The notes: generated by a model from the letters alone, not told the origin. Positions 32,688-44,974 are shown, numbered from the stretch's first letter. The stretch: DNA of 64,000 nucleotides from Culex pipiens pallens (GCF_016801865.2 NC_068937.1:111524994-111588993), one strand, 5' to 3'. A program made the numbers and translations.

Positions 32688-33936
32688 ATCAATTTTCCTC
32701 ATTTCCATTATTTGAAAATATCATCTCAGTTACCAAAGGTAGGCAATGTCAAAAAAAGAAAATTTTAGATAGTTTTCTTGGTCCACTAAAACATATCAAT
32801 AAATGAAAAAAAAACAAAAATAGTAAAGTTTGTCAAAATCGAGTTTTTGTGTTAAAAAGTTGATAAAAAATAATGATTATACTCCCTTTCCCGAAAATAC
32901 CAAATCGTTCAGATTAACAGATCTTCGAACGTTTTCATTGCACTTTTTTGAAATAGTAAAATTGCTGAATATATAAAAATACAATAAATTTTTAATAAAC
33001 TCATCAAACGCACTTCTGGACCAACAACCAATAACAATAATTGAAGTATATTGTGCAACAATTACATATTTAATTCTGCACATCCTAAAACAAAATGGAA
33101 TAATTATGTTAACATTCTAGTTTAATATATTTAAATTTAACCATCCAAACATTTAGGCATCCAAAAACAGACTATCATCGGACGCTTAACCACCAACCGG
33201 TCAGTTCATACGAGACCCATTCCAAAACCCTTCCTCAACTCGGTCAACAACGGTGGGGCTCCTGAAACCCGCAACTCGAGATTATTCTCACGGAAAAGCA
33301 ATTCGGTGGTGGGTTTTATTTGCAAACGCCAGACTGCCACAGGCCCGCGACATGAACCTCGCTCTCCTCGCCTCACTCCCAAATTTCGTTTCGCAATGGC
33401 TGGACTAGTAGATTTTCCGGGCCTGGCCGCGGGACCAATAAACAATCCCATTCCGTTGGGGGTCAGTAATTAGGTAGGAAATGGAAAATGAAACGTTAGA
33501 GACTCGGAATTGGTTTTTGGTCTGAACTCTGTTTTTTTTTTCGGTTATGGGGGGGATCCGGATCCGACTCTGTGGTCGCGGTTTTCATCCAATGACACTG
33601 CCCGGAGCCTGACCTTTGGGGGATAATGATGGTTGATGGCGGGAAACGATTTCATTTGGAACAGTTCAAGTACGTGCTGGGAAATGGTGCATATATTGAA
33701 GCAAATGGATTTATTACTAGTTGCTGAAATTTTATGACTCATACTTCCTTTACTAAGCATTTTTTTACAACTTTGGATATAGAAAACTAGAATAACTTGG
33801 ATGGTTTATTTTATTTTTTTCTGATCAATTTGAAACTCGATATTTAAGAGATTGTTTTGATAATTAATATGAATTTTTATGTTTTAAAAACATTTTTTTT
33901 TCGTTTAAAGATATTGTTTATTTTTATTTTTAAACT
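32688..33936. other. AT-rich DNA then a GC-balanced island
   Basis: 32688-33160 is AT-rich. 33180-33640 is GC-richer, does not match other parts of the window, and has an 81-codon minus frame (33206-33451) without recognisable domain. The latter could be unique regulatory DNA. Confidence 0.4.
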
Positions 33937-34112
33937 GGAGCTGCCATGGCTGACTAATTACGATATTCGTAGCGAATAGTCCTGGGTTCGATTCCCAACA
34001 GTAACAGCAACTCTTATTGGTGTCGTGTAGAGGTATCTTGATTTTTTGTTACATAAGATACATGCTAGTACTTAAATTAAAGTCTAAAAAGGATGGATAG
34101 CGAAGTAAAGTT
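33937..34112 (+). mobile_element. tRNA-related SINE fragment, family D (tentative)
   Basis: A perfect B-box-like GGGTTCGATTCCCA lies at 33984-33997, and GGAGCTGCCATGGCTGACTA before it resembles a degraded tRNA head. The following GTGTCGTGTAGAGGTATCTT body is unlike the other SINE families here. No cloverleaf can be drawn with confidence because the anticodon arm is broken. Confidence 0.5.
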
Positions 34113-35060
34113 TAAAAAAATTCAATGACATATTGAAAATATGAATAAATAAATGAATTAATAAATAAACAGTTTGTCCTTCCATGTTTCGAAAAACATC
34201 CATTTGATAAGAAACTGCTCATTTGTCTTTCCCTCTCTCCAGTCCACTCCATTAAAACTCCTTACAAACTAAGTGATGAAACGAAAAAGGGAAAATAAAA
34301 ACGAAGCTTTATCAATGTCTTGACAGTGAAAAAACTGCACCAAATGACTAATAATTTCAGAGATCGACCGGCTCCGTTCATATCTCGGAAAATGCTTTTC
34401 CGGTTGGCAAAACCGGGTCCAAGAAAACAGCAGCAGCAGCATCCTTCTTTCTGTACTCGTCATTTTTTTTCTGAGAAAAGGACAAGATTTTTGATGCGCG
34501 GTGAAGAAAGAAGTCCTGGAAAAGAAATATCCATTTATCCTCGAGTCGCGTGAAGGAGCAGGAGGGGGACATTGGGGCAGGGTGAGCGGTTCCCGATATC
34601 ATATTGAGACAGCTGGCCAGCCAGAAACTGGTTCCAGGAAAACACACGCGAAACGAAGATGGCAGCTGCAACGGCAGGGTCATAGACAAAAGGACGTAAG
34701 GTTAGCTGATATTAGATGGAATTTAAAAAAAAATGAATATAAGACAAACACTAAGAATTAAGCTAAGTGTGAACTTTCTTAAATCTGTTTCAGGGCATTA
34801 AAATATACATTTTTAACTATTAGCAAAATAAAATTAAAGACAATTAAACTTGAGCGCTGTACATGAAAAAGGTCAAAAAAGTGTTTCAAAATGTAAATTT
34901 TTTATGTTTTTCGTATAGAAAATCATCAGATTTTGATTTTTGAATTAAAAAACAACAAGATTTTAGTCTTCTTTCTGGAGTTATTAGAAATCATTTTTTG
35001 TGGTTTTTATACATTTTCTGTGTTATTAAATTTTGACATTTTCTTCATCCATGTTAAGGA
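34113..35060. other. Single-copy-looking DNA, no gene
   Basis: 34180-34700 is less AT-rich, with frames open on both strands (34378-34689 minus, 34501-34761 plus) but no recognisable product. 34780-34870 holds the piece of the CCCGTGTGCATGAC family noted above. Confidence 0.4.
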
Positions 35061-35870
35061 AAGGATGGCAGTCTGAAAATAATAATCCACATTTAGCACA
35101 TGACAATAGTTTTATTTGATTGAAAAAAACAGTTAACCTTTGCAATTTTTTTTTAAGTTTATGTCCCTCGGCTCTGACCAAAGTCGAGGAAGGGAGGGGG
35201 GGGGGGGGCAAAAAAAATAAAAAAGTTTGAAATTTGAAATAACGGCCTTATTTATTAAAAACAAAAATGATTTTTTTTGAGTCTACATTTCTAAACAATT
35301 AGTCATTTTAAATCAATTGAGATTGAATTCTACCGAAAAAAAGTTAACACGCAATAATTATCCACTAAACTATAATTTGACCTTCCGTCAACAGGGTCTG
35401 GGGGGTGAAATTGGGTCATTCAAATTTCTGCGTTGGCACTCCTGTTGACGGCCCAAATATTTTTTTGTAGTTTATGTCCCTCGACTCAAAGAAAAGTCGA
35501 GCAGGGGGACAAAAAAAGAAAAATATAAAAAATAGAATTACAACAACGGCTTGCAACAATTGACTGAAAATAGTGTTTTCAATGCATTTTACACCAGTCC
35601 AGTTGTTTTGCAATCATTATTAATTTTAAAACATTTTTCTAAAAAAAAAAACAATTTACTCACTGGAAAACCACTAAAAACTTGTTATTTTAAACGAGCC
35701 CAAATAGGCTAAATAAGATTAAAAAAACGCAGGAAGATTTATTTCGAAGTGTTTTCAGTTGTTTAGACTTCTATTTCCAGTATCATTTTTCGGACCGATT
35801 TTGAAGAAAGGTAGGGGGAGGGAGGGGTGCCATAAACTTTAAAAAAAATTTGCAACGGCCTAACTGCCTA
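35061..35870. repeat. Rearranged copies of the GCAAATATTT / GTCCCTCGGCTC MITE family
   Basis: Two starts are present: AGTTTATGTCCCTCGGCTCT at 35155 (followed by a 14-base G run) and AGTTTATGTCCCTCGACTCA at 35468. A right end with TTTTCGGACCGATTTTGAAG and ATAAACTTTAAAAAAAATTT then GCAACGGCC lies at 35785-35867. Between them GGTCTGGGGGGTGAAATTGG (35395) resembles the TACCGTC MITE interior, so one element probably landed in another. No coding sequence. Confidence 0.6.
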
Positions 35871-36099
35871 ACTGATAGTTGCCGAGATCAGTTGTTCTTT
35901 AATAATTTGCAAGATTAACCAAATGTCCGTTTTACAAAGCCCAAAAATAAAAATGGTAAGAATAAGTATTTTTAATTTAAAGATATAAACATTAATCATT
36001 TTTTTATTAAATTCAAAAATGTGCATACATTACAAAATGAGCAATCCAATATCAAGTCGATCTTTTTGGTTACTGTTTAGTTGCAGCAATTTAAGGGTT

Positions 36100-36512
36100 G
36101 CCGGGACCGTGGTGTAGGAGTAAGCGTGGTTGCTTCTCACCCAGTCGGCCTGGGTTTGATCCCAGAAAGTCCCGGTGGCAAATTTTGAGACGAGATTTGT
36201 CTGATCACGCCTTCCGTCGGACAGGGAAGTAAATGTTGGCCCGGACTAACCTAAAGGTTAGGTCGTTAGCTCAATCCAGGTGTAGGAGTCGTCTCCCTGG
36301 TTCCTGTCTCGGTAGAGTCGCTGGTAGGCAGTTGGACTAACAATCCAAAGGTCGTCAGTTCGAATCCCGGGGTGGATGGAAGCTTAGGTGTAAAAAGAGG
36401 TTTGCAATTGCCTCAACAATCAAGCCTTCGGACACCTAGTTTCGAATAGGAATCTCGTAATCGAGAACGCCAAGGCAATGCTGTAGAGCGAATAATTTGA
36501 TTTTGATTTTTT
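36100..36512 (+). mobile_element. Dimeric tRNA-derived SINE, family A (Twin-like)
   Basis: Two tRNA-like heads occur in tandem. Unit 1 (36100-36182) ends with GGGTTTGATCCCAGA and GTCCCGGTGGC, anticodon loop TTCTCAC (Glu-like). Unit 2 (about 36308-36378) has anticodon loop CTAACAA (AAC, Val-like) and B box AGTTCGAATCCC. A body with GTAAAAAGAGGTTT and CCTTCGGACACCTAG and a TTTGATTTTGATTTT tail follow. The layout of two tRNA-related modules resembles the Twin SINE reported in Culex pipiens; the link is from memory and untested. The copy at 11226 lacks unit 2. Confidence 0.85.
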
Positions 36513-36652
36513 TGAATTTAAGGGTTAATGCATAGAATAAAATTATCGACTTAATATTGATGCAAATTTTGTAATTTATGCTGAAAATGGCATTACCAAA
36601 AAAGTAAAAGTATTTTTCTTCAGCAAATAAAAAAAATACATTAAAAATCATA

Positions 36653-37243
36653 TTAACCCTCTACAACCCAACCCCGCCTCTAGACGGGCTTCGATTTAAA
36701 AAATCGCCAAAAATCCATTTTTCAACCAATTTTTGATCTTCAAAAAGCATTGGAAAGAAGAACTTTTAAAATTTTGGAAAATTTCAGGGTTGGAAGTTTG
36801 ACTGGTTTTATGTGACTTTGCCAATGTTTTTAAAAAAATATTTTTTTAGGGGTCAACTTTGGCTGTGTTTTTTACTAACATTTCCTTTATTTTAAGTAAA
36901 AAGAAGTATGCAGTAATTTTTCTAGTGCCGTAGACTATGCCTCTACGCATTTATTTACAATTTAAATGATAATGGTTCCATTTTATAGCAGAAAATGTGA
37001 AAAACATGCAAAAAATTGAAAAAGTTACTGTAAAAACATGAAAAAATTAGATAGGCGAAATGTAATGATAGGAGGTTGTAGAGTAGGCCAAATACTATCA
37101 AAAACAAACATAAACTAAACAAGATAAATGCAAATTAAAATACTAAAAATGAAACAAGAAAAACATAAAACAAGAGAAATGAACTCCTAAACACGGGAAA
37201 AATAAAAATTTTCGAAAACAAAATTTGGGCAGTAGAGGGTTAA
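36653..37243. mobile_element. piggyBac-like MITE, TTAA target, copy 1
   Basis: TTAA occurs exactly at both edges (36653-36656 and 37240-37243). The termini CCCTCTACAACCCAA and TTGGGCAGTAGAGGG are inverted. TTAA duplication with CCC ends is the hallmark of the piggyBac superfamily. At 591 bp and without a transposase frame it is a non-autonomous member. A related element with similar ends lies at 52462-52645. Confidence 0.85.
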
Positions 37244-37381
37244 GAATTTTTGTTACATTTCCAATTTAGAAAAAAAGCATACTTATTACCAACCCAGTTA
37301 AAACCAATATGTCCATAATTTTGATGTGCTCGAACTTTGCTTTTTGGTTGCATCGATCATAAAAAATAAGAAAATAAACTA

Positions 37382-37544
37382 CAGTCGACTCTCTGGCTGT
37401 CGATCTTCTCGATATCAATATTGCTCTAGATGTCAATAATTTTTTTCAGTCCTTTCAAGTAGCATGCTTTGATTTTTCGTTCTATAATTTGATACCTTTC
37501 GCTCTCGACGGTCTCTTCAATATCGACAACGAGAGAGTTCACTG
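37382..37544. mobile_element. 163-bp TA-flanked MITE, CAGTCGACTCTC ends
   Basis: TA precedes (37380-37381) and follows (37545-37546). The termini CAGTCGACTCTCTGGCTGTC and GACAACGAGAGAGTTCACTG are imperfect inverted repeats, followed inward by GATCTTCTCGATATC-type palindromes. This fits a Tc1/mariner/pogo-like non-autonomous element. A lone end of the family is at 47808-47841. Confidence 0.83.
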
Positions 37545-37839
37545 TACTTGTAAATAAACTACATTTGATTACACTTTAAAAATTGACATAAATGAGCTTT
37601 AAGGCTGTTGCAAATATTTTTGATCCCTCCCATTTCAGTGCTGAAAAGTAGAACTTTTCAGCATTTATTTATTTTGAAAAGTGTTGCTTTTCAATTCTGT
37701 TAATTTTTGGTACAGAAAAGAAGGCTATTTGGTCGTTCAAGAATGCCAGGAAAAGTAAGTAGTAGATTTCCAAAAAGTAGTTTTTTAATTATTTTTTTTT
37801 GCAGTTTTTTTTTAATTTAACTCAGTCTCGCCGTTGCTC

Positions 37840-39395
37840 TTTGCGAGGCAAGGCCTGCTTCGATCGTGTTTGGCCTGCGTCGTTTTCCACGGGAGAAAAA
37901 GGAAGAAAAAGTGTTTTTACTCAAATGCCACTTATTCATCATTATATACGCGCTGATCCCTGTGTTGCCTGATGGGATTGGAAGTTTAAAGATAGTTCGA
38001 GGATCCGTCTGGTTCTTGTTCTATGTTTAGGCGGGGCCAGGCAATGCCCAATGACCTCGGAATTCGGCCGCTAGGATCTCTGCCATTCTGAAATGGGTCA
38101 TTGGAAGCAGCGCGAGGGCTAATACCCGGGACTGAGATAAACTGTATCAGCATAACCCAAGTCTGATACAAATTATACTTGCCCATAATTTCGCTGCCGG
38201 CCAGCGGGTATTGGATTGGACCACACATCCTTGAAATTGCAGCGTCATCACTATTCGTGTTACAATCATGCATGTCCATCTGAATCATTAGTTTCTGAAT
38301 TATTTATATTTTTCACAGCTTCCTTAATCGTCCTTAAATTAACTGCTAACATGTATCTATTCACTTTATGATTTATTTATATTTTCCCATTTTCCCATCA
38401 AATATACATTTAAATTGCATGAACTAACGATACTTTAAAAAACAGCAGCATTGTTTTTAAATTATTGCTATATGTTTTTTACAGCTTCCTGAAATTAATT
38501 TCAAATTTACTGCTGATATGTATATTTATTTGAATGTTAACATTATTTCTGTTCCTATTGCTTTTCCTTTATCTCACCATTTCCTCATACCATATCTGAT
38601 CAAATTACATAAACTAACGATACTTACTAAAACAGCAAGGGAACGATAAGGTGCATTTGTATTTTAAATGATACATTTTTTTTACAGTTTTCTGGAATCA
38701 TCTGGATTGTATATATTATCATAACAAAACTATATGCATATTAGATAATACACTACAGACTCGGTGTTTCTGTTGTTTTATTTGTGGTTCCATCTCGAGC
38801 ATTAGTTTTTAAATTATTGTTGTTTTTTACAGCTTCCTGGAATTCTTTGAAATTAACTGTCTACATGTAAATGTATCTACTCACTATTAAATTAACGAAA
38901 CTTTCTTAAACAGCATGGAGCATTAAGATTTTAATTTACTGCTATTTTTTACAGCTTCCTGGAATCATCTTGATTATATTTATATTTATTCTATTTACTA
39001 TATTTATTATATTTATTATATTTATTATTATTACAAAAATATATGCTTTTATATAATACACTACAGACTCACATATACACTTACAAACCTCCAAATCATT
39101 TAATACATTACGCATTGAACAATTTTCATCGGCCCGATGAAATTCCCCTAACCCCCATTCCAAACCTCCCAAAAAAATTCCGTTCACTTTTAAAAGTCGC
39201 ATGGGTTCCCTGCACTTTTGCCACTAGTGAACAACAAAAACATCCCCAACCAAATCGCCACGGGACTTAGATATTTTTGGTTGTACCGGGCAGCAATCAA
39301 ATTGTCTAAGAATATTGAATTGACCATTGTGGCACCCCCTACAGCGTGGTGCAGAACCGTAATGCTATGCTATGCTATGATATGCTATGCTATTA
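37840..39395. repeat. Composite repeat with five TTTTACAG units and an ATGCT tail
   Basis: 37840-38290 is GC-balanced. From 38315 a diverged unit starting TTTACAGCTTCCTGGAATC occurs at 38315, 38481, 38684, 38829 and 38951, with CTAACGATACTT blocks upstream of some units. The end (39359-39395) is a run of ATGCT pentamers, the kind of tail found at 3' ends of some non-LTR retrotransposons or SINEs. I suspect a retroelement 3' region or a large SINE-like element, but there is no protein evidence; the minus frame 37986-38288 has no recognisable domain. Confidence 0.45.
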
Positions 39396-41072
39396 ACTTG
39401 TTAAAAGTTTAACTTTTTTAGAACATTTAATTTACCAGCCTGGACAGCCATTATAACCGTTCTTTAAAAAGCAGTCATACTTTTTATCAGTTCATCAGAT
39501 TTGTGATCAAATCAAATTCATCACATTTCAAATTAAAATGAATTATTTGAAGAAACATTGTAATTTCTGCAGATTTTATAAGGCGCATTAATCATAGAAT
39601 AGTATAAAATTCCTAATGAACATAAAATGATATTCATGTAAATATTTTTTTTTAAAAAAGGTCTCGCATCTATGACATACAGCCAAAGAAAAATTGCTCT
39701 ACTATCGGTGGAAACCAACTCGGTGAGAGTTTTGTCATACTAAACCAAAAAGCATCCGGAAAAGACCGCGCAAAAAAAAAACCTTAAACTAAACCAAACG
39801 AAAAGCTGCCACCGGCTTGGACTCTTCCACCGACCGTCGTTCGCCTTCAGAAGGTTGGAAACCCGATAAGCTTTTTTATTAGTTGTCAAAGAAATTGATT
39901 TCCCTTCGCCCTTCCTCAGACATCAGCTAATATGTTGTCATTTTTCGTTTTTCGGCGGAAAACGGGATGCGTTTTTTTTTGCCAATAAAAAAAAAGAAAA
40001 TGTGAAAAATCTAAAGTTTTTATTCCTCTTTTTTAATCTGGGAACTCAGCGCTTTGTAAAGGAAAACGGGAATGGGAAGGAAATACCATCCAACAACTTT
40101 GGAGCTATCGGGACGAAGGAAAACATTTTGTCAGTTGGCCAGCTGTTTGGCAAAAGTTAAGGACGAAATTAAAGGCAAACTTGCAACTGTTTCGTGATAT
40201 TGAGCTAAACAAAAAGTTTAACTGCTGTTGTCGTTATAAGTATCGTGAATGTTTCATTTAATTATCGCTATTTATAACACTGACCAACACAAATTTACAT
40301 AAATGACTGCGCAGGCTCAATTCGAGGAGAAGCATGAAGTTTGAGGTCCCCAAAAACACGTGCACTTTGATTTTTTCAAAATATTTAGACAGGGCCGAAT
40401 GGTTTTTCTCCAAAGTTTGTATGGAGAACTAGGGTGGTTCGTCGTTGTTGCAAATAAGCAAAAATCCATGATTGTGAGTATGATTCTTTTTCCAGTAATT
40501 GGTGAAACATTTCGAAAAATTAATTTAAAAAAATAACACGATTCCCTGTGGAGCTATATGGGGTCCATCCCCCACCTGGGTGGTGCTTCAATCAAACCAC
40601 GAAACCACTTGATTCAAATTTCATTTTAATCAGCCAACACTTGAGGTTAAAAACCGCACCACACCCCAAGCCAAACTTTGCACAGTCATATTTTTTATCT
40701 GCAGCGGTTTATGTTTTATTTAAAATTGCGTTCTGTTTGCACCTCGGGAAACCAGCTCATCCACACGCAGTGTGCTCAATGCTTCACCGGTGGTTACACT
40801 GCAAGCACTCTTGAATGTTCGAAACGTGTGAACAAATTAAATTCGTTACTCAATAAATCATACGCAAGCTCAGACTTTATGATAGTGTTTTAGGAGGAAA
40901 TAAAAAACCCAAATAAATTTTGCCAGGTTCTAAATATATAAAAAAAAACTATATGTTTAATTCGAGATTTCTTAAATTCAGCTTATTGCAAATTTCTGAA
41001 TTGTGAAAAATCAGCGTAATTTGTTTTGTAGATTTTTTTAAGTTTTTCTTTTTTCAGGAATTCATATTAGGT
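39396..41072. other. Non-coding DNA, no gene
   Basis: 39700-40250 and 40540-40880 are less AT-rich. Small frames (40548-40814, 40678-40893) overlap in different frames with no known domain. 40320-40460 has phrases typical of the decayed repeats of this window (GAAGTTTGAGGTCC, TTTGTATGGAGAACTAGGG) but no full copy. Confidence 0.4.
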
Positions 41073-41700
41073 ACCGTCAAACGGGGTGACATTGAGAGCC
41101 GGGGTGACTGTGATAAGTTTGAGATTTTTCCGCAAAATGAAGAGAACAAATTAAATACGTACGGAACAGCATGGAATCATACTGACCGTGGTAGAGAAGT
41201 GTTCAAAGTACCTCAAGAAGATTTTTTCATACAATTTTGAAAGGTTTAAAAAGTTTGTTAAGGCCGATGCAAATATTTAACAAAGTTTTTGTCCCTCGGC
41301 TCTGGCAAATAACAAGCCTAGTCTCAACATTTGAATGCAAAAAATATTTTTAAATGCATTTATACTAGTTCAGTTGTTTTGCAATCATTAGTTTTCAAAA
41401 AAAAAGTAAGATTTGACGAAAACAAAAAAATAGCAAAAAACATTATCGGATACTTAACATCGAAAATTTTCAAAAATTAAAAAGATGTTTAAATCAACCC
41501 AAACGTGCTTAAACTGATTTTAAACGCAGGGGAATGCATTTCAAATCAATTTCAGCTGATTGCACTAAAATTTCAATTGAAATTTTGAAGTTTTTTGAAA
41601 AAATATTTTTTGGCCCCTGATTTTTTGGGCCAACTTTGAAGGGGGGGATGTGACAAAAACTCTAAATAAAATTTGTACCAGCCTAACTATAATTAAACAA
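41073..41700. mobile_element. TACCGTC MITE end followed by a GCAAATATTT-family MITE
   Basis: 41073-41125 is a single end of the TACCGTCAGTGGGGGTGAC family (here TACCGTCAAACGGGGTGACA). 41269-41695 is a fuller copy of the other family: AAGGCCGATGCAAATATTT at the left, GTCCCTCGGCTCTGG, CAGTTGTTTTGCAATCATTA, then a G run and AAATTTGTACCAGCCT at the right. The inverted GGCCGATGCAAATATTT and AAATTTGTACCAGCC termini are imperfect. Another right end lies at 42310-42382 and a left end at 37600. Confidence 0.6.
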
Positions 41701-42118
41701 AATCATGATGAAATGTATTATTTTAATCTTCACGAGTCACGTGTCACGTGTCGTCACAGTGTCACGATTTCCTCAATGAACATGATTTTGAATCGGAAAA
41801 CGGAATGGATTTTCGGATTCTTTGGACAATTTTCCATTAAGAGAAGGTTGAATAAGTTTTTTTAATAACAATTATTATGTGTTTTTGAAACATTATTTAT
41901 TTTAAATAAAATCATATAAAATATGAAAACTTTTGGTTCGTGCTTCGAATCCGGTTAAAATACAATTTAAATCGATAATTTTATAAACAAAACTGGTTTC
42001 AACAAATTTCACATGAAATTTTTACATGAAATTTATATGTATTTTGTTAAAAAGCTTGTAAATCTAGTTAACTAATTATAAACATTGATTTTTTTTCTAA
42101 AAAACTATATCAGTAACC

Positions 42119-42385
42119 ATACACGGAGAAAAAAGAGTTCCCAAAATCGTGAACAAGCGTTCATGAAAATGGGAACCACGAACAAAGTGTTCAAATTTCA
42201 TGGTACGTTCTTCAAAATCGTGAAATCTTTTTTTGTCGCTGATTGGATTTTTAATTACTTGTTCTTCTTGTTTTCAGTTGATTTAGACTATCATTTTCAT
42301 TAAACAAAATTTAAATATGACTTTTCGGATCATTATTGAAGGGGGGATGACATAAACTTTAAAAATATTTGCAACGGCCTTATTT
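42119..42385. repeat. CACGGAGAAAAA MITE end and a second MITE end
   Basis: 42119-42230 begins TACACGGAGAAAAAAGAGTT followed by CCCAAAATCGTGAAC, matching the element at 48793-48913 (partly reverse oriented). 42310-42382 is a right end of the GCAAATATTT family (GGGGGGATGACATAAACTTT, then GCAACGGCCTTA). Both are partial. Confidence 0.55.
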
Positions 42386-43660
42386 GCTATATTTTTTAAA
42401 TGTTCAAAAAAATAAACAAGTGTTCAGTTTAGAGATATTTCTGGCACCAGATTATAAAGAATTTCTGAGATATCTTTTCATTAACAATTTCGGGAAATTA
42501 GCAATTCTGATAAATACTAGGATATTGGAAATAAAATGTTTTTATTCCTTTGGTCATCTCAAATTAATCTTGTGAAACAACTGTTCTTTCAGATTGATAT
42601 TCTTTATTTTGATATGTCTTAGAAAACGCTTCCTTCCTTTTCAACTTCTGCATAAATAATAAAATTTGTATTCGTCACCTAAAAACTTTTAAATTTCAAC
42701 TAAATGTAAATTAGTATCATCTCTCCAGGTGAAAATCTTACTCATAATTATGCAGGACATACGCTCTACTTTTTCGTCTATCTTTACAAACTTGAATTAG
42801 CTGTACGAAAGAAACTTTCCTCTTACACTCAACAGAATGTTGAACTTTTACCCGTTCCTCCCCACGGCAAAAAATGAAGCACCCTTTAAAATTATAAACT
42901 ATAATGAACCTCCTTTTGCGCAGGTGGGAGTCCCGAAGCGAAAAGGGGTTTTTTTATTAGCCATTGCTCATTTTGCAATGGAACCGCCATAACTCTCTCT
43001 CTCTCTCTTTTAAGGGAACCCGCGGAATTTTCAAATGCCAACAAAAATACGGATGGAAAGGGAAAGAGCGGGGGGTCTCGGGAACAAGATAGCGTGCATG
43101 TTAAGGGTTATAACGCGATTACGCAAATTACCTTTATTGCCCATGTTGAAGCTCGCAGAATGGCCCTGTCGCGGCCGCCATTTTGGAATATGGCTGCCAT
43201 CCGTCAAACTGTATGGTTTTCTATAGCAAACGCCATTATGGCAGGATAATGATTTTTTGCTTAGTCCCTTATTTTTTTGATTTTAAATACTTTAAAGGGT
43301 TCTTGAAACTTCCTTTTACGGAACTTTTTCCCCGTTTGGGCTAAATTTAAGTTCTGGAAGATAAACCAGGTATAAAGACTGAATGGCTCGCGGCACTGAA
43401 GATGGATGAACACATTCACGAACGTACATATTTGTTTAATGACTGCCACTCCGCACCCGGAATGATGAGTAGAAGCTTTTAAAAATATAAAATTACTGAC
43501 AGCTGTTTCCGCCCACCCCTTTCTTACTCTGTGATGCATGTGATTTCAACGTTTAGTTGTGGGTGGGATTGGTGAGAGAAGCGAGTCATTTGCAGTTGAG
43601 AGCTTAACATTTGTGAGCAAATTTAGAGTGTTCATAAGTTTGTATAAATTTTTTTGAGTC
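42386..43660. other. Non-coding DNA with a CT run, no gene
   Basis: A CT dinucleotide run lies at 42994-43008. 43020-43250 is GC-balanced with GCGGCCGCCATTTTGG near 43170. No frame matches a known protein (43035-43226 and 43261-43539 are the longest). Confidence 0.4.
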
Positions 43661-43669
43661 ATAGAGAAG

Positions 43670-44110
43670 TGTGATCTAAAAATCTGCCGCCGAGCTATAC
43701 ATTTTTGAAAAAAAAATGTGACTTTTGGAAAAAGTCGAAATTTTATTCAAAAAAATGACCTAATTTTTTATGTACAATTGAAAGAGGAAAGAAACAGGAA
43801 AATTTAAGTTTTTTAAGTCTCACCCAAAAACCCACCATTTTCAAATGTCGATATCTAAGCAACTAATGGTCCGATTTTCAATGTTAAAACATGAAACATT
43901 TGTGAATCTTTTCGATCTCTTCGAAAAAGTATTTTTAAAATTTTTAATCTAGACTGACATTCTAAATGGGCATAATATTAAATGTTTGACCCTTTTCAAA
44001 TGTTAGTCTTGATTCAAAAATCTTAAAAATATTGTTTTCGAAAAGATCGAAAAATTTCACGAATTCGGACCATTAGTTGCTGAGATAACGACATTAGAAA
44101 AAAGTTTGAT
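43670..44110. repeat. Copy of the GCCGAGCTAT / TTGCTGAGAT dispersed repeat
   Basis: GCCGCCGAGCTATAC, AATGACCTAATTTTTTATGT, AAATGTCGATATCTAAGCAA and GTTTTCGAAAAGATCGAAAA followed by TTTCACGAA match 20565-21130, with part of the order inverted. The repeated phrase 'CGGACCATTAGTTGCTGAGA' occurs here at 44067 and near 21105. It belongs to the same old family as 1560-2600. 44150-44165 is an end scrap of the foldback at 46967. Confidence 0.55.
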
Positions 44111-44356
44111 CCAAATCAAAAAATACAAATAAAATCCATTTCCCGGTTTTGGTAGAGAATTACTCATATCTAGATCATCACCATCATCCCTTGATTTTTT
44201 AGGAAGATATTGGAAGAAATAAAATGTGTATTACCTTTAAGGGTGCACCGCAACCAAGGAAGTTGTTGTTATTCCAAAATTGTCTAACTTACGGACCCAA
44301 TCCTGCATCAACCTGATTGTGAAAAAAGTCAAACTTTGTTGTAAATAACTTTGAAG

Positions 44357-44966
44357 CAAGGGTCCTGATTGCGCGAGCACAAATAGCAGGCGACGCGATA
44401 CTGCCCTGATGAATTCCTACCGTTTGTCACTCTATCACCATTCGCTCCCGAACACTCTCTTTTCTACTCTTCTCTCTCTCTCTGATCGGCTCAGTCTCCG
44501 AACGGTTCAGACAGGCCGATCGTCTCCGATCACTCTGAACTGAACACATTTTTTCTCTGATGCGCTGCGTTATACTCATTGATTTGGGTTGCCTAAAATC
44601 AATGTTATCAATTAAATTGTGCATTTATTTTGATTTCATAACATTATAGACACCATTCAAAGAAACTTCCACCAAGAAAAAATCAAATTGATGGCAAACT
44701 GAGGGCGTGAAGACAAAAAGACTGCCGCGCTGGCATTTTGTGAGAGTGGCTCTTCGCTGAGCATGGTAGTGTGTGAGTGTCGTCGAGCGACGGAGTAGGC
44801 AAATATTTTCACGATGTATTTGTTCGCTGAGTGAACAGTTCGGGCCACTCGCTGGCTGCTTGCGAGACTCATTCGCTCATGAATGCTAGCGGGTTGGAAT
44901 AGGCGACGAATGGATAGGCGATGAGTGAGTGGTTTCTGTTCATTGAACCGAAAATCAGGACCCTTG
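44357..44966. mobile_element. hAT-like MITE with perfect 8-bp target duplication
   Basis: CTTTGAAG occurs at 44349-44356 and 44967-44974, an exact 8-bp duplication. The termini CAAGGGTCCTGATT and AATCAGGACCCTTG are perfect inverted repeats. CA-G-G type ends with 8-bp duplication are typical of hAT elements. At 610 bp there is no transposase; internal frames (44427-44624, 44657-45067 minus) show Arg/Ser-rich translations without domains. Inside are partly repeated CGATGAGTGAG / GATCGGCTC phrases. Confidence 0.9.
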
Positions 44967-44974
44967 CTTTGAAG

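Noticed and set aside
37986..38288. 100-codon minus-strand frame in the composite repeat
   Set aside because: No domain could be recognised and the region looks like a non-coding retroelement end.
38290..39010. CRISPR-like array of spaced repeats
   Set aside because: Repeat spacing is irregular (about 123-206 bp), units are diverged, and the DNA is eukaryotic.
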